Below the pieces are notes generated by a model. The model ran no database searches. It saw only the letters and a program-made list of their open reading frames with translations, and was not told where the DNA came from. The translations under genes were made by a program, and so were the position numbers. A stretch of 64,000 nt of DNA from CALKZN01 sp050633785 (GTDB lineage Bacteria > Pseudomonadota > Gammaproteobacteria > Arenicellales > Arenicellaceae): assembly GCA_050633785.1 (NCBI GenBank), contig JBOEHE010000006.1, positions 1 to 64,000 on the forward strand, in the 5' to 3' direction. The number at the start of each line of letters is the position of its first letter. Positions within the stretch are counted from its first letter, which is position 1. Positions 36,260 to 45,294 of the stretch are shown in pieces.

Positions 36260-36596
36260 AACGTTATGGTCTAGTCTTGTACTTACAGGCAGTGAGTTGT
36301 GAGTAATATGTCAATATGAACCGGGTTTATGCGGCTGGCTGCTGGAAAGCATCTGCTTAAACTGGTGGAATCGAACGGCAAATAATCCGGTCGTTGATGT
36401 TATTGGTAATGGTTTTCCAAAGAGTGGTTGTCAATTCCATAGAATCACGTGTATTGATGTCTAGGCCACTATTGGCGGCCTTTATGCTGTAAATATTCCA
36501 GAAAGTTGAGAAAAGTTAACAATTAGATGTAACCAAAACACGTTTGGCTCTGTCTATTGTTTAGTTATTGAAAATAAATTAAGTGAGGAGTTTCTA
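36260..36596 (+). other. Non-coding interval before the FMN glutamate-synthase-like gene
   Basis: This 337-base gap has no open frame of substance. A weak hairpin (AGGCC at 36463-36467 with GGCCT at 36477-36481, followed by TTT) may be a terminator or structure in a leader. The last 30 bases are AT-rich and end in a GAGGAG ribosome site before the ATG at 36597. I recognised no riboswitch or RNA gene. Confidence 0.5.
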
Positions 36597-38180
36597 ATGA
36601 CCATGCGTCAAAAGTTTGTTATTTCTGCTGTCATAGTGTCGATAGCGTTATTGTCATTATCATTATTTTCTATGTACTGGTTGTGGGCATTTGTAGTGGT
36701 TGCTCCAATCATTTTGTTGGGTATTTATGATATGTTTCAAACGAAACACTCAATACGTAGGCTTTACCCGGTACTTGGTCATTTTCGTTATATGCTGGAG
36801 TCAGTGAGGCCGGAAATTCAACAGTACTTTGTAGAATCAAATACTGATGGAACACCCATTTCAAGAGAGTTCAGATCGTTGATTTATCAACGCGCCAAAG
36901 GTGATAGGGATACTCGGCCATTTGGTACGATCTTTGATGTGAATCGCCCAGGTTATGAATGGGTTAATCATTCGTTGCAGCCGAAACATCACACTGATTT
37001 TGATCCACGTGTAAAATTCGGTGGGCCGGATTGTACTAAACCTTATATGGCTTCCCCGCTTAATATTTCGGCGATGAGTTATGGGGCTTTGAGTAAGAAT
37101 GCCATTATGTCTTTGAATAAAGGAGCCAGGATAGGCGGGTTTTCACACAATACCGGTGAAGGCAGCATGAGCCCTTACCACCTCGAACATGGCGGTGATA
37201 TTGTCTGGCAAATAGGCACTGGCTATTTTGGCTGTCGTGATGATGATGGCAATTTTAACGAACAAACTTTCAAGGATAATGCATCGAAAGACGTTGTCAA
37301 AATGATTGAGATAAAGCTGTCGCAAGGTGCTAAACCTGGACATGGTGGTATCTTGCCGGCAGCGAAGCTCACAGAGGAAATTGCAAAAATAAGACATGTG
37401 CCGATGGGGGCTGATGTGGTTTCACCACCATCACATTCAGCATTTTCCACCCCAGTCGAACTGCTTGGTTTTGTGAAAAAGTTGCGTGATTTATCCGGTG
37501 GTAAGCCTGTTGGTTTCAAGTTATGTATAGGTCGACGGGATGAATTTCTGGCTATTTGTAAGGCTATGTTGGACACTGGGATTACCCCTGACTTTATAAC
37601 GGTTGATGGTGGTGAAGGTGGAACTGGGGCGGCGCCTACTGAGATGACTAATTCGGTTGGAACGCCGATTCGAGATGCGTTGATCTTTGTCAATAGTGCA
37701 CTGACTGGTATCGGCTTAAGAGAAAAGATACGTATCATTGCCTCTGGAAAAATGTTCTCAGCTTTTCATGTGCTCAGAGCAATTGCCTTGGGAGCAGACA
37801 CGGTTAACTCAGCACGCGGTTTTATGCTTTCTCTGGGCTGCATTCAAGCACGCACCTGTAACACCGATCATTGCCCAACAGGAATTGCCACACAAAACCC
37901 GTCACGCAATAAGGCTATCGTGGTGACGGATAAAGCCCAGCGAGTGGCAAATTATCACCGCGAAACAATCACTAACCTGGTAGAGCTGGTCGGTGCTGCG
38001 GGCTTGGATGGGCTTCATCAACTAGAGTCCTGGCATATTAATCGGCGCGTGCAAGGTACTGAAGTGAAAAATTATGAGCAACTTTATCCAAGTCTCGCCA
38101 ATGGTTGCCTGCTTGAAAAAAATACAGTGCCAGAAGATTGGCAGGGTGATTGGAATAGAGCCAATGCTGTTGCCTGGTAA
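36597..38180 (+). CDS. FMN-binding glutamate synthase family protein
   Basis: This is a stand-alone homologue of the FMN synthase domain of GltB, without a glutaminase domain. The 527 residues begin with two membrane helices (about 7-50), then the barrel with NISAMSYGALSKNAI, GAKPGHGGILPAAK, VDGGEGGTGAAP and the Fe-S cysteine cluster CIQARTCNTDHCPTGIATQ. A true GltBD lies 8 kb upstream, so this is probably a different oxidoreductase tied to the membrane. The reaction is unknown. It is followed by the ThDP enzyme and aldehyde dehydrogenase genes on the same strand, which could be functional partners. Confidence 0.92.
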   Translation: MTMRQKFVISAVIVSIALLSLSLFSMYWLWAFVVVAPIILLGIYDMFQTKHSIRRLYPVLGHFRYMLESVRPEIQQYFVESNTDGTPISREFRSLIYQRAKGDRDTRPFGTIFDVNRPGYEWVNHSLQPKHHTDFDPRVKFGGPDCTKPYMASPLNISAMSYGALSKNAIMSLNKGARIGGFSHNTGEGSMSPYHLEHGGDIVWQIGTGYFGCRDDDGNFNEQTFKDNASKDVVKMIEIKLSQGAKPGHGGILPAAKLTEEIAKIRHVPMGADVVSPPSHSAFSTPVELLGFVKKLRDLSGGKPVGFKLCIGRRDEFLAICKAMLDTGITPDFITVDGGEGGTGAAPTEMTNSVGTPIRDALIFVNSALTGIGLREKIRIIASGKMFSAFHVLRAIALGADTVNSARGFMLSLGCIQARTCNTDHCPTGIATQNPSRNKAIVVTDKAQRVANYHRETITNLVELVGAAGLDGLHQLESWHINRRVQGTEVKNYEQLYPSLANGCLLEKNTVPEDWQGDWNRANAVAW

Positions 38181-38262
38181 ATACTGTGCAATCTGACATT
38201 TTATTATACGTTTCAGGCAGGTCGTAGGAGTCCTTGGTGAAAAGTAGCTATTGGAGAACATT

Positions 38263-39903
38263 ATGAAAACAACCGATTTATTTGTACAAGCACTAGAGAA
38301 TGAGGCTGTTAAAAAAATTTATGGCATTCCAGGAGAAGAGAACTTGGATTTCATTAACTCCCTCAAGGATTCATCCATTGAGTTAGTCCTGACTCGGCAT
38401 GAACAAGCCGCAGGGTTTATGGCAGCTACTTACGGTCGCTTGACGGGGAAGCCAGGTGTCTGTTTGTCTACCTTGGGTCCTGGTGCTACTAACTTTGTTA
38501 CTGCGGCAGCCTATGCTCAATTGGGAGCGATGCCAATGATTATGCTTGCTGGCCAAAAACCGATTCGTAAAAGCAAGCAAGGTCGCTTTCAAATTGTTGA
38601 TGTCGTAGGTTTGATGAAACCTATTACTAAATATTCTGAACAGATTGTGGATGGGAACAATGTGCCTTCAATGGTACGCGATGCTTTTAGAATAACAATG
38701 GAAGAACGCCCTGGGGCTGCTTATCTGGAGTTGCCTGAGGATATTGCTGCAGAGCAAACAGAGGCTACCATTTTTGATGTTGTTGGTACTCGTCGTCCTG
38801 ATGCTGATCAGACGGGCATTGATGAGGCTGTGCGTATGATAGAGGCTGCACAGCGACCATTGATCCTGATAGGTGCGGGGGCTAATCGTAAGCGTACAGG
38901 ACGGGCTCTGGCCAAATTAATCGACAAAACCGGGGTCTATTTCTTTAATACTCAGATGGGCAAAGGCGTGGTTGATGAGCGCCATCCACAGTGTATTGGC
39001 ACTGCAGCATTGTCGAGCAATGATTTTCTGCATTGCGCCATAGAGCGTGCTGATCTGATTGTGAATGTGGGTCATGACGTGATTGAGAAACCTCCCTTCT
39101 TTATGGAAAAAGGGGGCAAGAAGGTGATTCATATCAACTTTTTTGCAGCTCATATCGACGATGTATACTTTCCACAATTGAATGTGGTGGGCGATATTTC
39201 AACCTCCATTGATAAAATTACCGATAAGGTGTCGATTGATCCAGCACGCGACTTCAGTTATTTCGAGCGTGTCAAGAATGAAGTCGAAAACCATCTGACT
39301 AAATATTTCGATGATGATCGTTTTCCAGTATTGCCACAACGTCTGGTCAATATCTTGCGTCAAAACCTTGGTGATGAAGATATTGTTACTTTGGATAATG
39401 GCGTTTACAAAATCTGGTTTGCACGGAACTACAAATGCCATTTGCCCAACACTTTGTTGCTGGATAATGCGCTGGCAACAATGGGGGCTGGCTTGCCGTC
39501 AGCTATGGCTGCCAAAGAACTTCATCCGGATAGGAAAGTCGTATCGGTTAACGGTGATGGCGGATTTATGATGAACTCTCAAGAGTTGGAGACTGCTGTC
39601 AGAATGAAGCTTGATCTGGTCGTGATCATTCTCAATGACAGCGCTTATGGCATGATTAAGTGGAAACAGGAAGGCGAGGGCTTTGATAATTTCGGCCTGG
39701 ATTTTGATAATCCTGATTTCGTTAAATATGCTGAGAGTTTTGGGGCTATTGGTCATCGTCCCAGTAGTCATGATGAATTTGAAGTCATATTGAATACCGC
39801 CTTGAATTCGAAAGGAGTGCATGTCATTGACTTGCCGGTGGATTATTCCATGAATCATTCAATCCTGAATGTGCTCTTGAAAGAAAGCGCCTGCATCATT
39901 TAA
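38263..39903 (+). CDS. Acetolactate synthase-like ThDP enzyme
   Basis: This thiamine-diphosphate enzyme of the acetohydroxyacid synthase family has 546 residues from the ATG at 38263, which follows GGAGA. Domains are the N-terminal Pyr domain with the catalytic Glu in LTRHEQAAGFMAA, a middle domain (about 190-330), and the C-terminal PP domain with the ThDP motif NGDGGFMMNSQELETAV through ILNDSAYGMIKW. No small regulatory subunit gene is nearby and the next gene is an aldehyde dehydrogenase. A catabolic or specialised role is as likely as branched-chain amino acid synthesis. The exact substrate is open. Confidence 0.88.
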   Translation: MKTTDLFVQALENEAVKKIYGIPGEENLDFINSLKDSSIELVLTRHEQAAGFMAATYGRLTGKPGVCLSTLGPGATNFVTAAAYAQLGAMPMIMLAGQKPIRKSKQGRFQIVDVVGLMKPITKYSEQIVDGNNVPSMVRDAFRITMEERPGAAYLELPEDIAAEQTEATIFDVVGTRRPDADQTGIDEAVRMIEAAQRPLILIGAGANRKRTGRALAKLIDKTGVYFFNTQMGKGVVDERHPQCIGTAALSSNDFLHCAIERADLIVNVGHDVIEKPPFFMEKGGKKVIHINFFAAHIDDVYFPQLNVVGDISTSIDKITDKVSIDPARDFSYFERVKNEVENHLTKYFDDDRFPVLPQRLVNILRQNLGDEDIVTLDNGVYKIWFARNYKCHLPNTLLLDNALATMGAGLPSAMAAKELHPDRKVVSVNGDGGFMMNSQELETAVRMKLDLVVIILNDSAYGMIKWKQEGEGFDNFGLDFDNPDFVKYAESFGAIGHRPSSHDEFEVILNTALNSKGVHVIDLPVDYSMNHSILNVLLKESACII

Positions 39904-39915
39904 ATCGGAGCCACT

Positions 39916-41307
39916 ATGTCTACTATCACTGTTACTAATCCTTTTGATGGCTCACAGCTTGCTGAGATACCGAAGCAGTCAGCTGCCGATGTAGAGCTGG
40001 CTTTGACAAAAGCCTACCAAACCTTCAATGAACGGGAACACTGGTTGGCCGCTTACCAACGTATTGCCATTCTCGAAAAGACAGCGGAACTCATGTCAGA
40101 GCAGGTCGAGGAGCTGACGGTGTTGGCCGCTAAAGAAGGTGGTAAGCCTTATACCGACTCAAAAGTTGAGGTGTTGCGCGCTATTCAAGGAGTTAAGTTA
40201 GCTATTGAGCATATTGCGCAGATAAAAGGTGAACAGATACCCATGGGGTTGACTCCTGGCTCTGCAAATCGATTGGCTTTTACGCAGCGTGAACCTATTG
40301 GTGTTGTGTCCTCAGTCAGTGCGTTCAATCACCCGTTGAATTTGATAGTTCATCAAACAGTTCCTGCGATAGCGGTTGGTTGCCCGGTGATTATAAAGCC
40401 ATCTGATCGCACGCCTTTGTCCTGTTTTCGTTTTGTGGAAATATTGCATGAAGCTGGTTTGCCAGAGCAGTGGTGCCAGGCCATAGTCTGTGATAATGAC
40501 GATGCCGAAAAGCTGGTGACGGATGCGCGAGTGAATTTTTTCTCATTTATTGGTTCAGCCAGAGTTGGTTGGATGTTACGTTCAAAACTGGCTCCTGGCA
40601 CACGCTGTGCATTGGAACATGGTGGGGCTGCTCCGGTGATTGTTGATCAATCGGCGGATATAAGTGGGGTTATAGACAGCATACTCAAAGGTGGTTTCTA
40701 TCATGCAGGGCAGGTCTGTGTATCAGTTCAGCGTGTTTATGCTCATATGAGTTTGTGTGAAAATCTGGCTAATTTGCTGGCCAGTGGAGCCAACCAGCTT
40801 AACGTGGGTGATCCTTTGAAGCCTGAAACAGAAGTTGGGCCGTTGATAACCACACAGGAAGTCGATCGAGTTGCACAGTGGGTTGATGAGGCGGTTGCTA
40901 AAGGGGGAAAAATATTGAGTGGGGGCAAACGTTTGTCCGATACATGCTATGCCCCTACGGTTATTTTGGATCCACCGGAAGATTGCAAAGTCTCGCAACT
41001 GGAGATTTTTGGGCCTGTAGTCTGTGTGTACTCTTATGAGGATAAAGACGATGTTGTAGCGCGGGCTAACTCGCTGGATGTTGCGTTTCAGGCTGCAGTT
41101 TATACGCAGAATCTGGACGATGCCTTGGAGTTAGGTAATAAGTTGAATGCTACCGCGGTGATGATCAATGATCATACCGCTTTCAGAGTTGATTGGATGC
41201 CTTTTGGTGGACGTGATTCTTCTGGCATAGGTATGGGGGGAATTCAATATTCCATGCACGAAATGACACGAGATAAAATGTTAGTTATCAAAAGCGACGT
41301 TCTATAG
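39916..41307 (+). CDS. NAD(P)-dependent aldehyde dehydrogenase
   Basis: This member of the aldehyde dehydrogenase superfamily has 463 residues. The conserved Asn lies in SAFNHPLNL, the general-base Glu in ALEHGGAAPVI, the nucleophile Cys in YHAGQVCVSVQRVYA and the cofactor-site Glu in EIFGPVVCVY. It starts 12 bases after the ThDP enzyme gene, so the two are almost certainly co-translated. It may oxidise an aldehyde made or released by that enzyme. The specific aldehyde cannot be deduced. Confidence 0.92.
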   Translation: MSTITVTNPFDGSQLAEIPKQSAADVELALTKAYQTFNEREHWLAAYQRIAILEKTAELMSEQVEELTVLAAKEGGKPYTDSKVEVLRAIQGVKLAIEHIAQIKGEQIPMGLTPGSANRLAFTQREPIGVVSSVSAFNHPLNLIVHQTVPAIAVGCPVIIKPSDRTPLSCFRFVEILHEAGLPEQWCQAIVCDNDDAEKLVTDARVNFFSFIGSARVGWMLRSKLAPGTRCALEHGGAAPVIVDQSADISGVIDSILKGGFYHAGQVCVSVQRVYAHMSLCENLANLLASGANQLNVGDPLKPETEVGPLITTQEVDRVAQWVDEAVAKGGKILSGGKRLSDTCYAPTVILDPPEDCKVSQLEIFGPVVCVYSYEDKDDVVARANSLDVAFQAAVYTQNLDDALELGNKLNATAVMINDHTAFRVDWMPFGGRDSSGIGMGGIQYSMHEMTRDKMLVIKSDVL

Positions 41308-41338
41308 AGCGGACGAACCTGAGCAGGCAGGAGAGAGT

Positions 41339-42544
41339 GTGGATATATTAATGGTGTTGATGAGTGCTATTGCGTATGCAATGGTTGCGAAGCGATTATC
41401 GCAAACACTGGTCACAGCGCCCATGGTGTTCTTATTGGTTGGCTTTTTGATGGCCTCAATGGGGGTTATGCCTTCACACGATGCGGAACAACTCTTGCAT
41501 CTCATAGCTGAGGTTGCACTGATCATTCTGTTGTTTCTGGATGCGGCCAAGATTGATTTTAAAGCATTACTTGGAGCCAGTATCTGGCCAGTTCGCATGC
41601 TATTGATTGGTTTGCCGCTGGCAATGGTATTTGGCACTTTACTGGCGGCACTTATTTTTCCTGATTATCCAGTCACGCTCATGGCGCTGATTGCGGCGGT
41701 GATGGCTCCTACGGACGCTGCTTTGGGCCAGGCCGTGGTCACCAACAGCAATGTACCTAAAAACGAACGGCAAAGCCTCAGCGTAGAGAGTGGTTTAAAT
41801 GATGGGTTGGCATTGCCGGTTATTTTGTTTTTAGCCAGTTTGGTATTTATGCAGGATAATGCTGTATCAGCTGATATTAACTGGTTTGAATTTACCGTAT
41901 TGCAGCTTGTTCTTGGACCTTTGACGGGCGTTATTGTTGGCGGTGGCGGTGCAAAGATGTTTCTATACGCTGAATCACGTGACTTCACCGAACCCGTTTA
42001 TGAAGGTGTGGCTGTCCTTGCTCTGGCAGGCTCAGCCTATGTATTGGCGAGCATGGTAGGGGGAAATGGTTTTATTGCTGCTTTTATTGCCGGCTTAGTG
42101 TTCGGTGTTTTTGTCAAAGGGCATTGTCGTTTCATCTATGAGTTTACTGAAAGTGAAGGTCAAATGCTGACCTGGGCTGCATTTCTTTTTATCGGACTGG
42201 CATTACTTCCCAAGGCTCTACACTCTCTGGATTTGTCGACCTTGTTGTACATATTGGGAAGTCTGTTTGTTGTTCGCCCATTGGCTATTTATATCTCGCT
42301 AATAGGAACAACAGCCAGGCCAGTTACCCGCTTATTCTTCGGTTGGTTTGGCCCTAGGGGACTCGCTACGGCTTTGTTTGCTTTGTTGATAACCCAGCAG
42401 ATGCAGGATGACTATGTCAGTGCCGTTTTAGCTGTGGCAATTAATGCGGTTTGGATAAGTGCATTATTGCATGGTTTGAGTGCAAACCTGGGGGCAAGGT
42501 GGTATGGTGAAAAATACGGTGACGGCCTTGAAAAGGCTGAATAG
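41339..42544 (+). CDS. Cation:proton antiporter (NhaP/CPA type)
   Basis: This polytopic antiporter has 401 residues and about 11-12 membrane helices and probably exchanges Na+ or K+ for H+. The conserved transmembrane charged region is visible as MAPTDAALGQAVV, with VESGLNDGLALPV following. The start is GTG at 41339, preceded by a purine-rich AGGAGAGA site. It lies 31 bases after the aldehyde dehydrogenase and on the same strand, so it could share the transcript. Ion specificity is unknown. Confidence 0.9.
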   Translation: MDILMVLMSAIAYAMVAKRLSQTLVTAPMVFLLVGFLMASMGVMPSHDAEQLLHLIAEVALIILLFLDAAKIDFKALLGASIWPVRMLLIGLPLAMVFGTLLAALIFPDYPVTLMALIAAVMAPTDAALGQAVVTNSNVPKNERQSLSVESGLNDGLALPVILFLASLVFMQDNAVSADINWFEFTVLQLVLGPLTGVIVGGGGAKMFLYAESRDFTEPVYEGVAVLALAGSAYVLASMVGGNGFIAAFIAGLVFGVFVKGHCRFIYEFTESEGQMLTWAAFLFIGLALLPKALHSLDLSTLLYILGSLFVVRPLAIYISLIGTTARPVTRLFFGWFGPRGLATALFALLITQQMQDDYVSAVLAVAINAVWISALLHGLSANLGARWYGEKYGDGLEKAE

Positions 42545-42698
42545 TGCTTGAGGCCTGTTAAGTTTTACTGATAACTTTCTATAAGGGCCTGGCCGAAATC
42601 CTACTTTATTTTTACAAGGGATAACAAACATACGCTCGTGAATCCATATTAATGTCGACACGAAAAATTAAATGTTTCTATTATTTGCTTGATAAAAT

Positions 42699-42716
42699 GA
42701 TATGTTGTAACATAAC
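42699..42716. promoter_or_regulatory. Predicted Zur box upstream of zur
   Basis: The 18-bp site GATATGTTGTAACATAAC has inner arms TATGTT and AACATA around GT, and closely resembles the gammaproteobacterial Zur consensus. It lies 42 bases before the zur ATG, consistent with zinc-dependent repression of zur and the genes after it. Confidence 0.8.
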
Positions 42717-42757
42717 TAAAATAATTCATAGCAGTCGCAGTCTTCAAGGTAAATAAT

Positions 42758-43222
42758 ATGAACAAACAAGTGGAGCGCATTATTGATCATGCCGAACAGC
42801 ACTGTGAGGCTCATGGGGCGCGCTTAACCAGTAAAAGAAAACAAGTCTTATCCGGCTTGGTGCAGTCTGATAAAGCCTTGTCTGCTTATGAATTGGTTGA
42901 TTATTGTAAAACTGAATTTGGAGAGCCTATTCAGGCTATGTCGGTGTATCGAATATTGGACTTTCTTGAAGGGGAGCGTTTGGTTCACAAGTTAAGTCTG
43001 GCCAATAAATACGTTGCTTGTTCGCACATCACATGTGATCACGTTCATGATGTACCGCAATTTTTGATATGTAGTCAGTGTCAGAAAGTAGAGGAAGTCA
43101 GCATCAGTCAATCGACCATAGCTGAGCTGACCGCTAATGTGGAGCAAGCGGGATTTTACCTTGCTGGTTTTCAGTTGGAAATGAATTGCCTCTGTGAGAA
43201 CTGTGTTTCTGAAGCAGCCTGA
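42758..43222 (+). CDS. zur: Fur family zinc uptake regulator Zur
   Basis: Zur represses zinc uptake genes when zinc is sufficient. The 154-residue protein has an N-terminal winged helix and the two structural CxxC pairs C105/C108 and C146/C149. His/Cys sensor-site candidates lie in KYVACSHITCDHVHD. The assignment to Zur rather than Fur rests on the Cys pattern, the Zur-type box upstream, and the neighbours (hisI2, folE2, ZnuA-like, ZnuB-like), a set known from Zur regulons. Confidence 0.93.
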   Translation: MNKQVERIIDHAEQHCEAHGARLTSKRKQVLSGLVQSDKALSAYELVDYCKTEFGEPIQAMSVYRILDFLEGERLVHKLSLANKYVACSHITCDHVHDVPQFLICSQCQKVEEVSISQSTIAELTANVEQAGFYLAGFQLEMNCLCENCVSEAA

Positions 43223-43315
43223 TTGATAAGAACTAATCAGTTAATAGAGAAACTTTGATGAATATGAAACAGGCAATGGTGGATAAAGCTACCCTGAGCC
43301 TAAGTGAGAAAACCA

Positions 43316-43735
43316 ATGGGTCGAGCATACTTTCAAACTCTTGAACAAAGTGTTGATGATATTTCATTGGAGCTTAAAGATGTTATCGATATGCTTGCTT
43401 TCAATGAAAAAGGTCTGATTCCAGCCATTGCTCAGGATGCCATCAACAAAGATATATTGATGATGGCCTGGATGAATAAAGAGGCTTTATACAACACTGT
43501 ACTCACCCGTAATGTAACTTATTGGTCTCGCAGTCGAAAAAAAATATGGACCAAGGGAGAAACCAGTGGTCACACTCAATTCCTGGTTTCTATGTCTTTT
43601 GATTGTGATGGTGATGCCGTCCTTTGCCAAGTCAACCAGTCTGGTGCAGCTTGCCATACTGGACGAGCAAATTGCTTTTACCTTGCCGTTGATGTTGAGC
43701 AGCGGCAGGTTGTTGCTCAAGCAATGCCCTTATAG
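43316..43735 (+). CDS. hisI: Phosphoribosyl-AMP cyclohydrolase paralogue (HisI2)
   Basis: HisI opens the ring of phosphoribosyl-AMP in histidine synthesis. This copy is alone, without hisE or other his genes, and lies between zur and folE2, which marks it as the HisI2 paralogue described in Zur regulons. From the ATG at 43316 it has 139 residues with WTKGETSG, DCDGD (96-100), C113 and C120, so the metal ligands of the family are retained. The start is uncertain: a GTG at 43304 is possible, and neither has a good ribosome site. A 28-codon open frame (43258-43344) overlaps the start and may couple translation. Confidence 0.88.
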   Translation: MGRAYFQTLEQSVDDISLELKDVIDMLAFNEKGLIPAIAQDAINKDILMMAWMNKEALYNTVLTRNVTYWSRSRKKIWTKGETSGHTQFLVSMSFDCDGDAVLCQVNQSGAACHTGRANCFYLAVDVEQRQVVAQAMPL

Positions 43736-43771
43736 CATTTATCGATTAACGGATAATTCAGGAGTACTGTT

Positions 43772-44677
43772 TTGTTAACCAATACCTTACCGGATGTTAC
43801 ATCTCACTCAAATGTGGATACCCCATTACCTCTGCAATGGGTGGGCATGGAGGGTGTGGCTATCCCTGTTTCTATTGATATGCAAATGGGTAAGTTGCAG
43901 ACAGTGGTAGCGAAAGCTGACATTTATGTGAACATTGAGCAAGCACAGGCAAAAGGTATTCATATGTCACGCTTGCATCTGCTTGTTAATAAACTTGCTG
44001 AGATTGAGTGCAATAAGGCATCAATAGAAAGCTTATTGAATGCAATGATCCACTCTCAACCCGGAATTAGTGGAGAAGCAAAAATAAAGCTGGCATTTGA
44101 GGTGCTTCTAAAAAAGGCCGCTCTTACCAGTGGAGAAAGTGGCTATCAGTCTTATCCAATAACGATCAGTGCTCAAAAAAGCAAGAATGGTTTTCTCTAT
44201 GAATTTGAATTAACGATACCATATTCAAGTACCTGCCCGTGTTCAGCATCTCTGGCAAGGAAGGCGTATTCCGATGCAATTAATCAAGCATTTCCAGACT
44301 TGAAAATCGATAAGACAGAATTACTGAAATGGGCAGAGTCTGATGCTGGTTCAGTTGCAACACCACACAGTCAGCGATCATATGCTTATATTCGTCTGTC
44401 TGTTGGAGATGGCGAGTGGCCCGATATTCCTCAGTTTATTTTTCAGTTGGAATCCGTCATCGGCACACCGGTGCAAACCGCTGTCAAGCGAAGTGATGAA
44501 CAAGAGTTTGCGCGGTTGAATGCTAGCAATCTTATGTTTTGTGAGGATGCCGCCAGACGTGTTAAGAAGAGTCTGGAGCAAACAGAGTTTGTCAAAGACT
44601 ATTGGTTTAAAATAGAGCATCAGGAAAGTCTGCATGCCCATAATGCTATTGTGATTGATCAACGGACTTTGCTTTGA
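43772..44677 (+). CDS. folE2: GTP cyclohydrolase FolE2 (type IB)
   Basis: FolE2 makes dihydroneopterin triphosphate from GTP for folate and replaces the zinc enzyme FolE when zinc is scarce. The 301 residues contain the family segments KGIHMSRLH and STCPCSAS (Cys155/Cys157, one being the conserved active-site Cys). The TTG start at 43772 has CAGGAG at 43759-43764. The gene is 36 bases after hisI2 and is probably part of the zur operon. Confidence 0.95.
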   Translation: MLTNTLPDVTSHSNVDTPLPLQWVGMEGVAIPVSIDMQMGKLQTVVAKADIYVNIEQAQAKGIHMSRLHLLVNKLAEIECNKASIESLLNAMIHSQPGISGEAKIKLAFEVLLKKAALTSGESGYQSYPITISAQKSKNGFLYEFELTIPYSSTCPCSASLARKAYSDAINQAFPDLKIDKTELLKWAESDAGSVATPHSQRSYAYIRLSVGDGEWPDIPQFIFQLESVIGTPVQTAVKRSDEQEFARLNASNLMFCEDAARRVKKSLEQTEFVKDYWFKIEHQESLHAHNAIVIDQRTLL

Positions 44678-44905
44678 AGGTCGTTGAACATTGCCCTGAA
44701 ATAAAACATGGAACTTTTATAAAATATGTCAGTGTGCTTGCAGATTTAAGTAATTAATTTGCTCAAGATTCAAGAATTAAATTGCAAGCAGTATCAATAG
44801 ATTCTTTTAGAAATTCTGACCTGATTCGCCATTGGTAGGAAAAGGCCTGAGTCAAGATAGCCCTGAAATTCAGCTTTCCCCTATTAATAACGCAACATTT
44901 ACCCT

Positions 44906-45187
44906 TTGAACCATTCTGTCAAAAAAAATTGCTTACTCATAGTCGTCTTGTGCTTTTTGTGGGCTCAAAACTTGGTGCTTGGACATGCTGCTGAACATGC
45001 ATTGCATGAGCATGATGAAGCTTGTGAGGTATTTGAGACAGTTCAGAACTCTCCGGCTTTAACAATTGTTTTATCAATAGCTGTACTTGCTTGTTCATCC
45101 CGGCAAGCTCCGAAATTTATCGAGCCAGTTTTATTGTTGAAATACACAGAGAAAAATACAATCCGCGCTCCACCTAAACTTTTTTAG
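44906..45187 (+). CDS. Small His-rich secreted or membrane protein
   Basis: This is a 93-residue protein with a hydrophobic leader (about 8-25), a His/Glu-rich stretch (HAAEHALHEHDEACE), a second hydrophobic segment (about 50-63) and a C-terminal RAPP motif. Small proteins of this design are often found beside metal transport genes, for example the DUF2946/DUF2607 groups; I cannot assign it to one. The start is a TTG at 44906 without a clear ribosome site, so the N-terminus is uncertain. Its place before the porin and ZnuA-like genes suggests zinc binding in the periplasm, by inference. Confidence 0.6.
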   Translation: MNHSVKKNCLLIVVLCFLWAQNLVLGHAAEHALHEHDEACEVFETVQNSPALTIVLSIAVLACSSRQAPKFIEPVLLLKYTEKNTIRAPPKLF

Positions 45188-45294
45188 CTTTAATTTTTCC
45201 TAAATTACCCGTTTAACCATAACTGATTGCTAGTTATTTAACGATCAGCGCTTGATTGCGGGCGAATAATTATTTTTGATGAAAAGGTGTATAA

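Noticed and set aside
36360..36390. Segment with GGAATCGAAC resembling the 3' half of a tRNA
   Set aside because: No cloverleaf and no matching 5' half in the surrounding interval.
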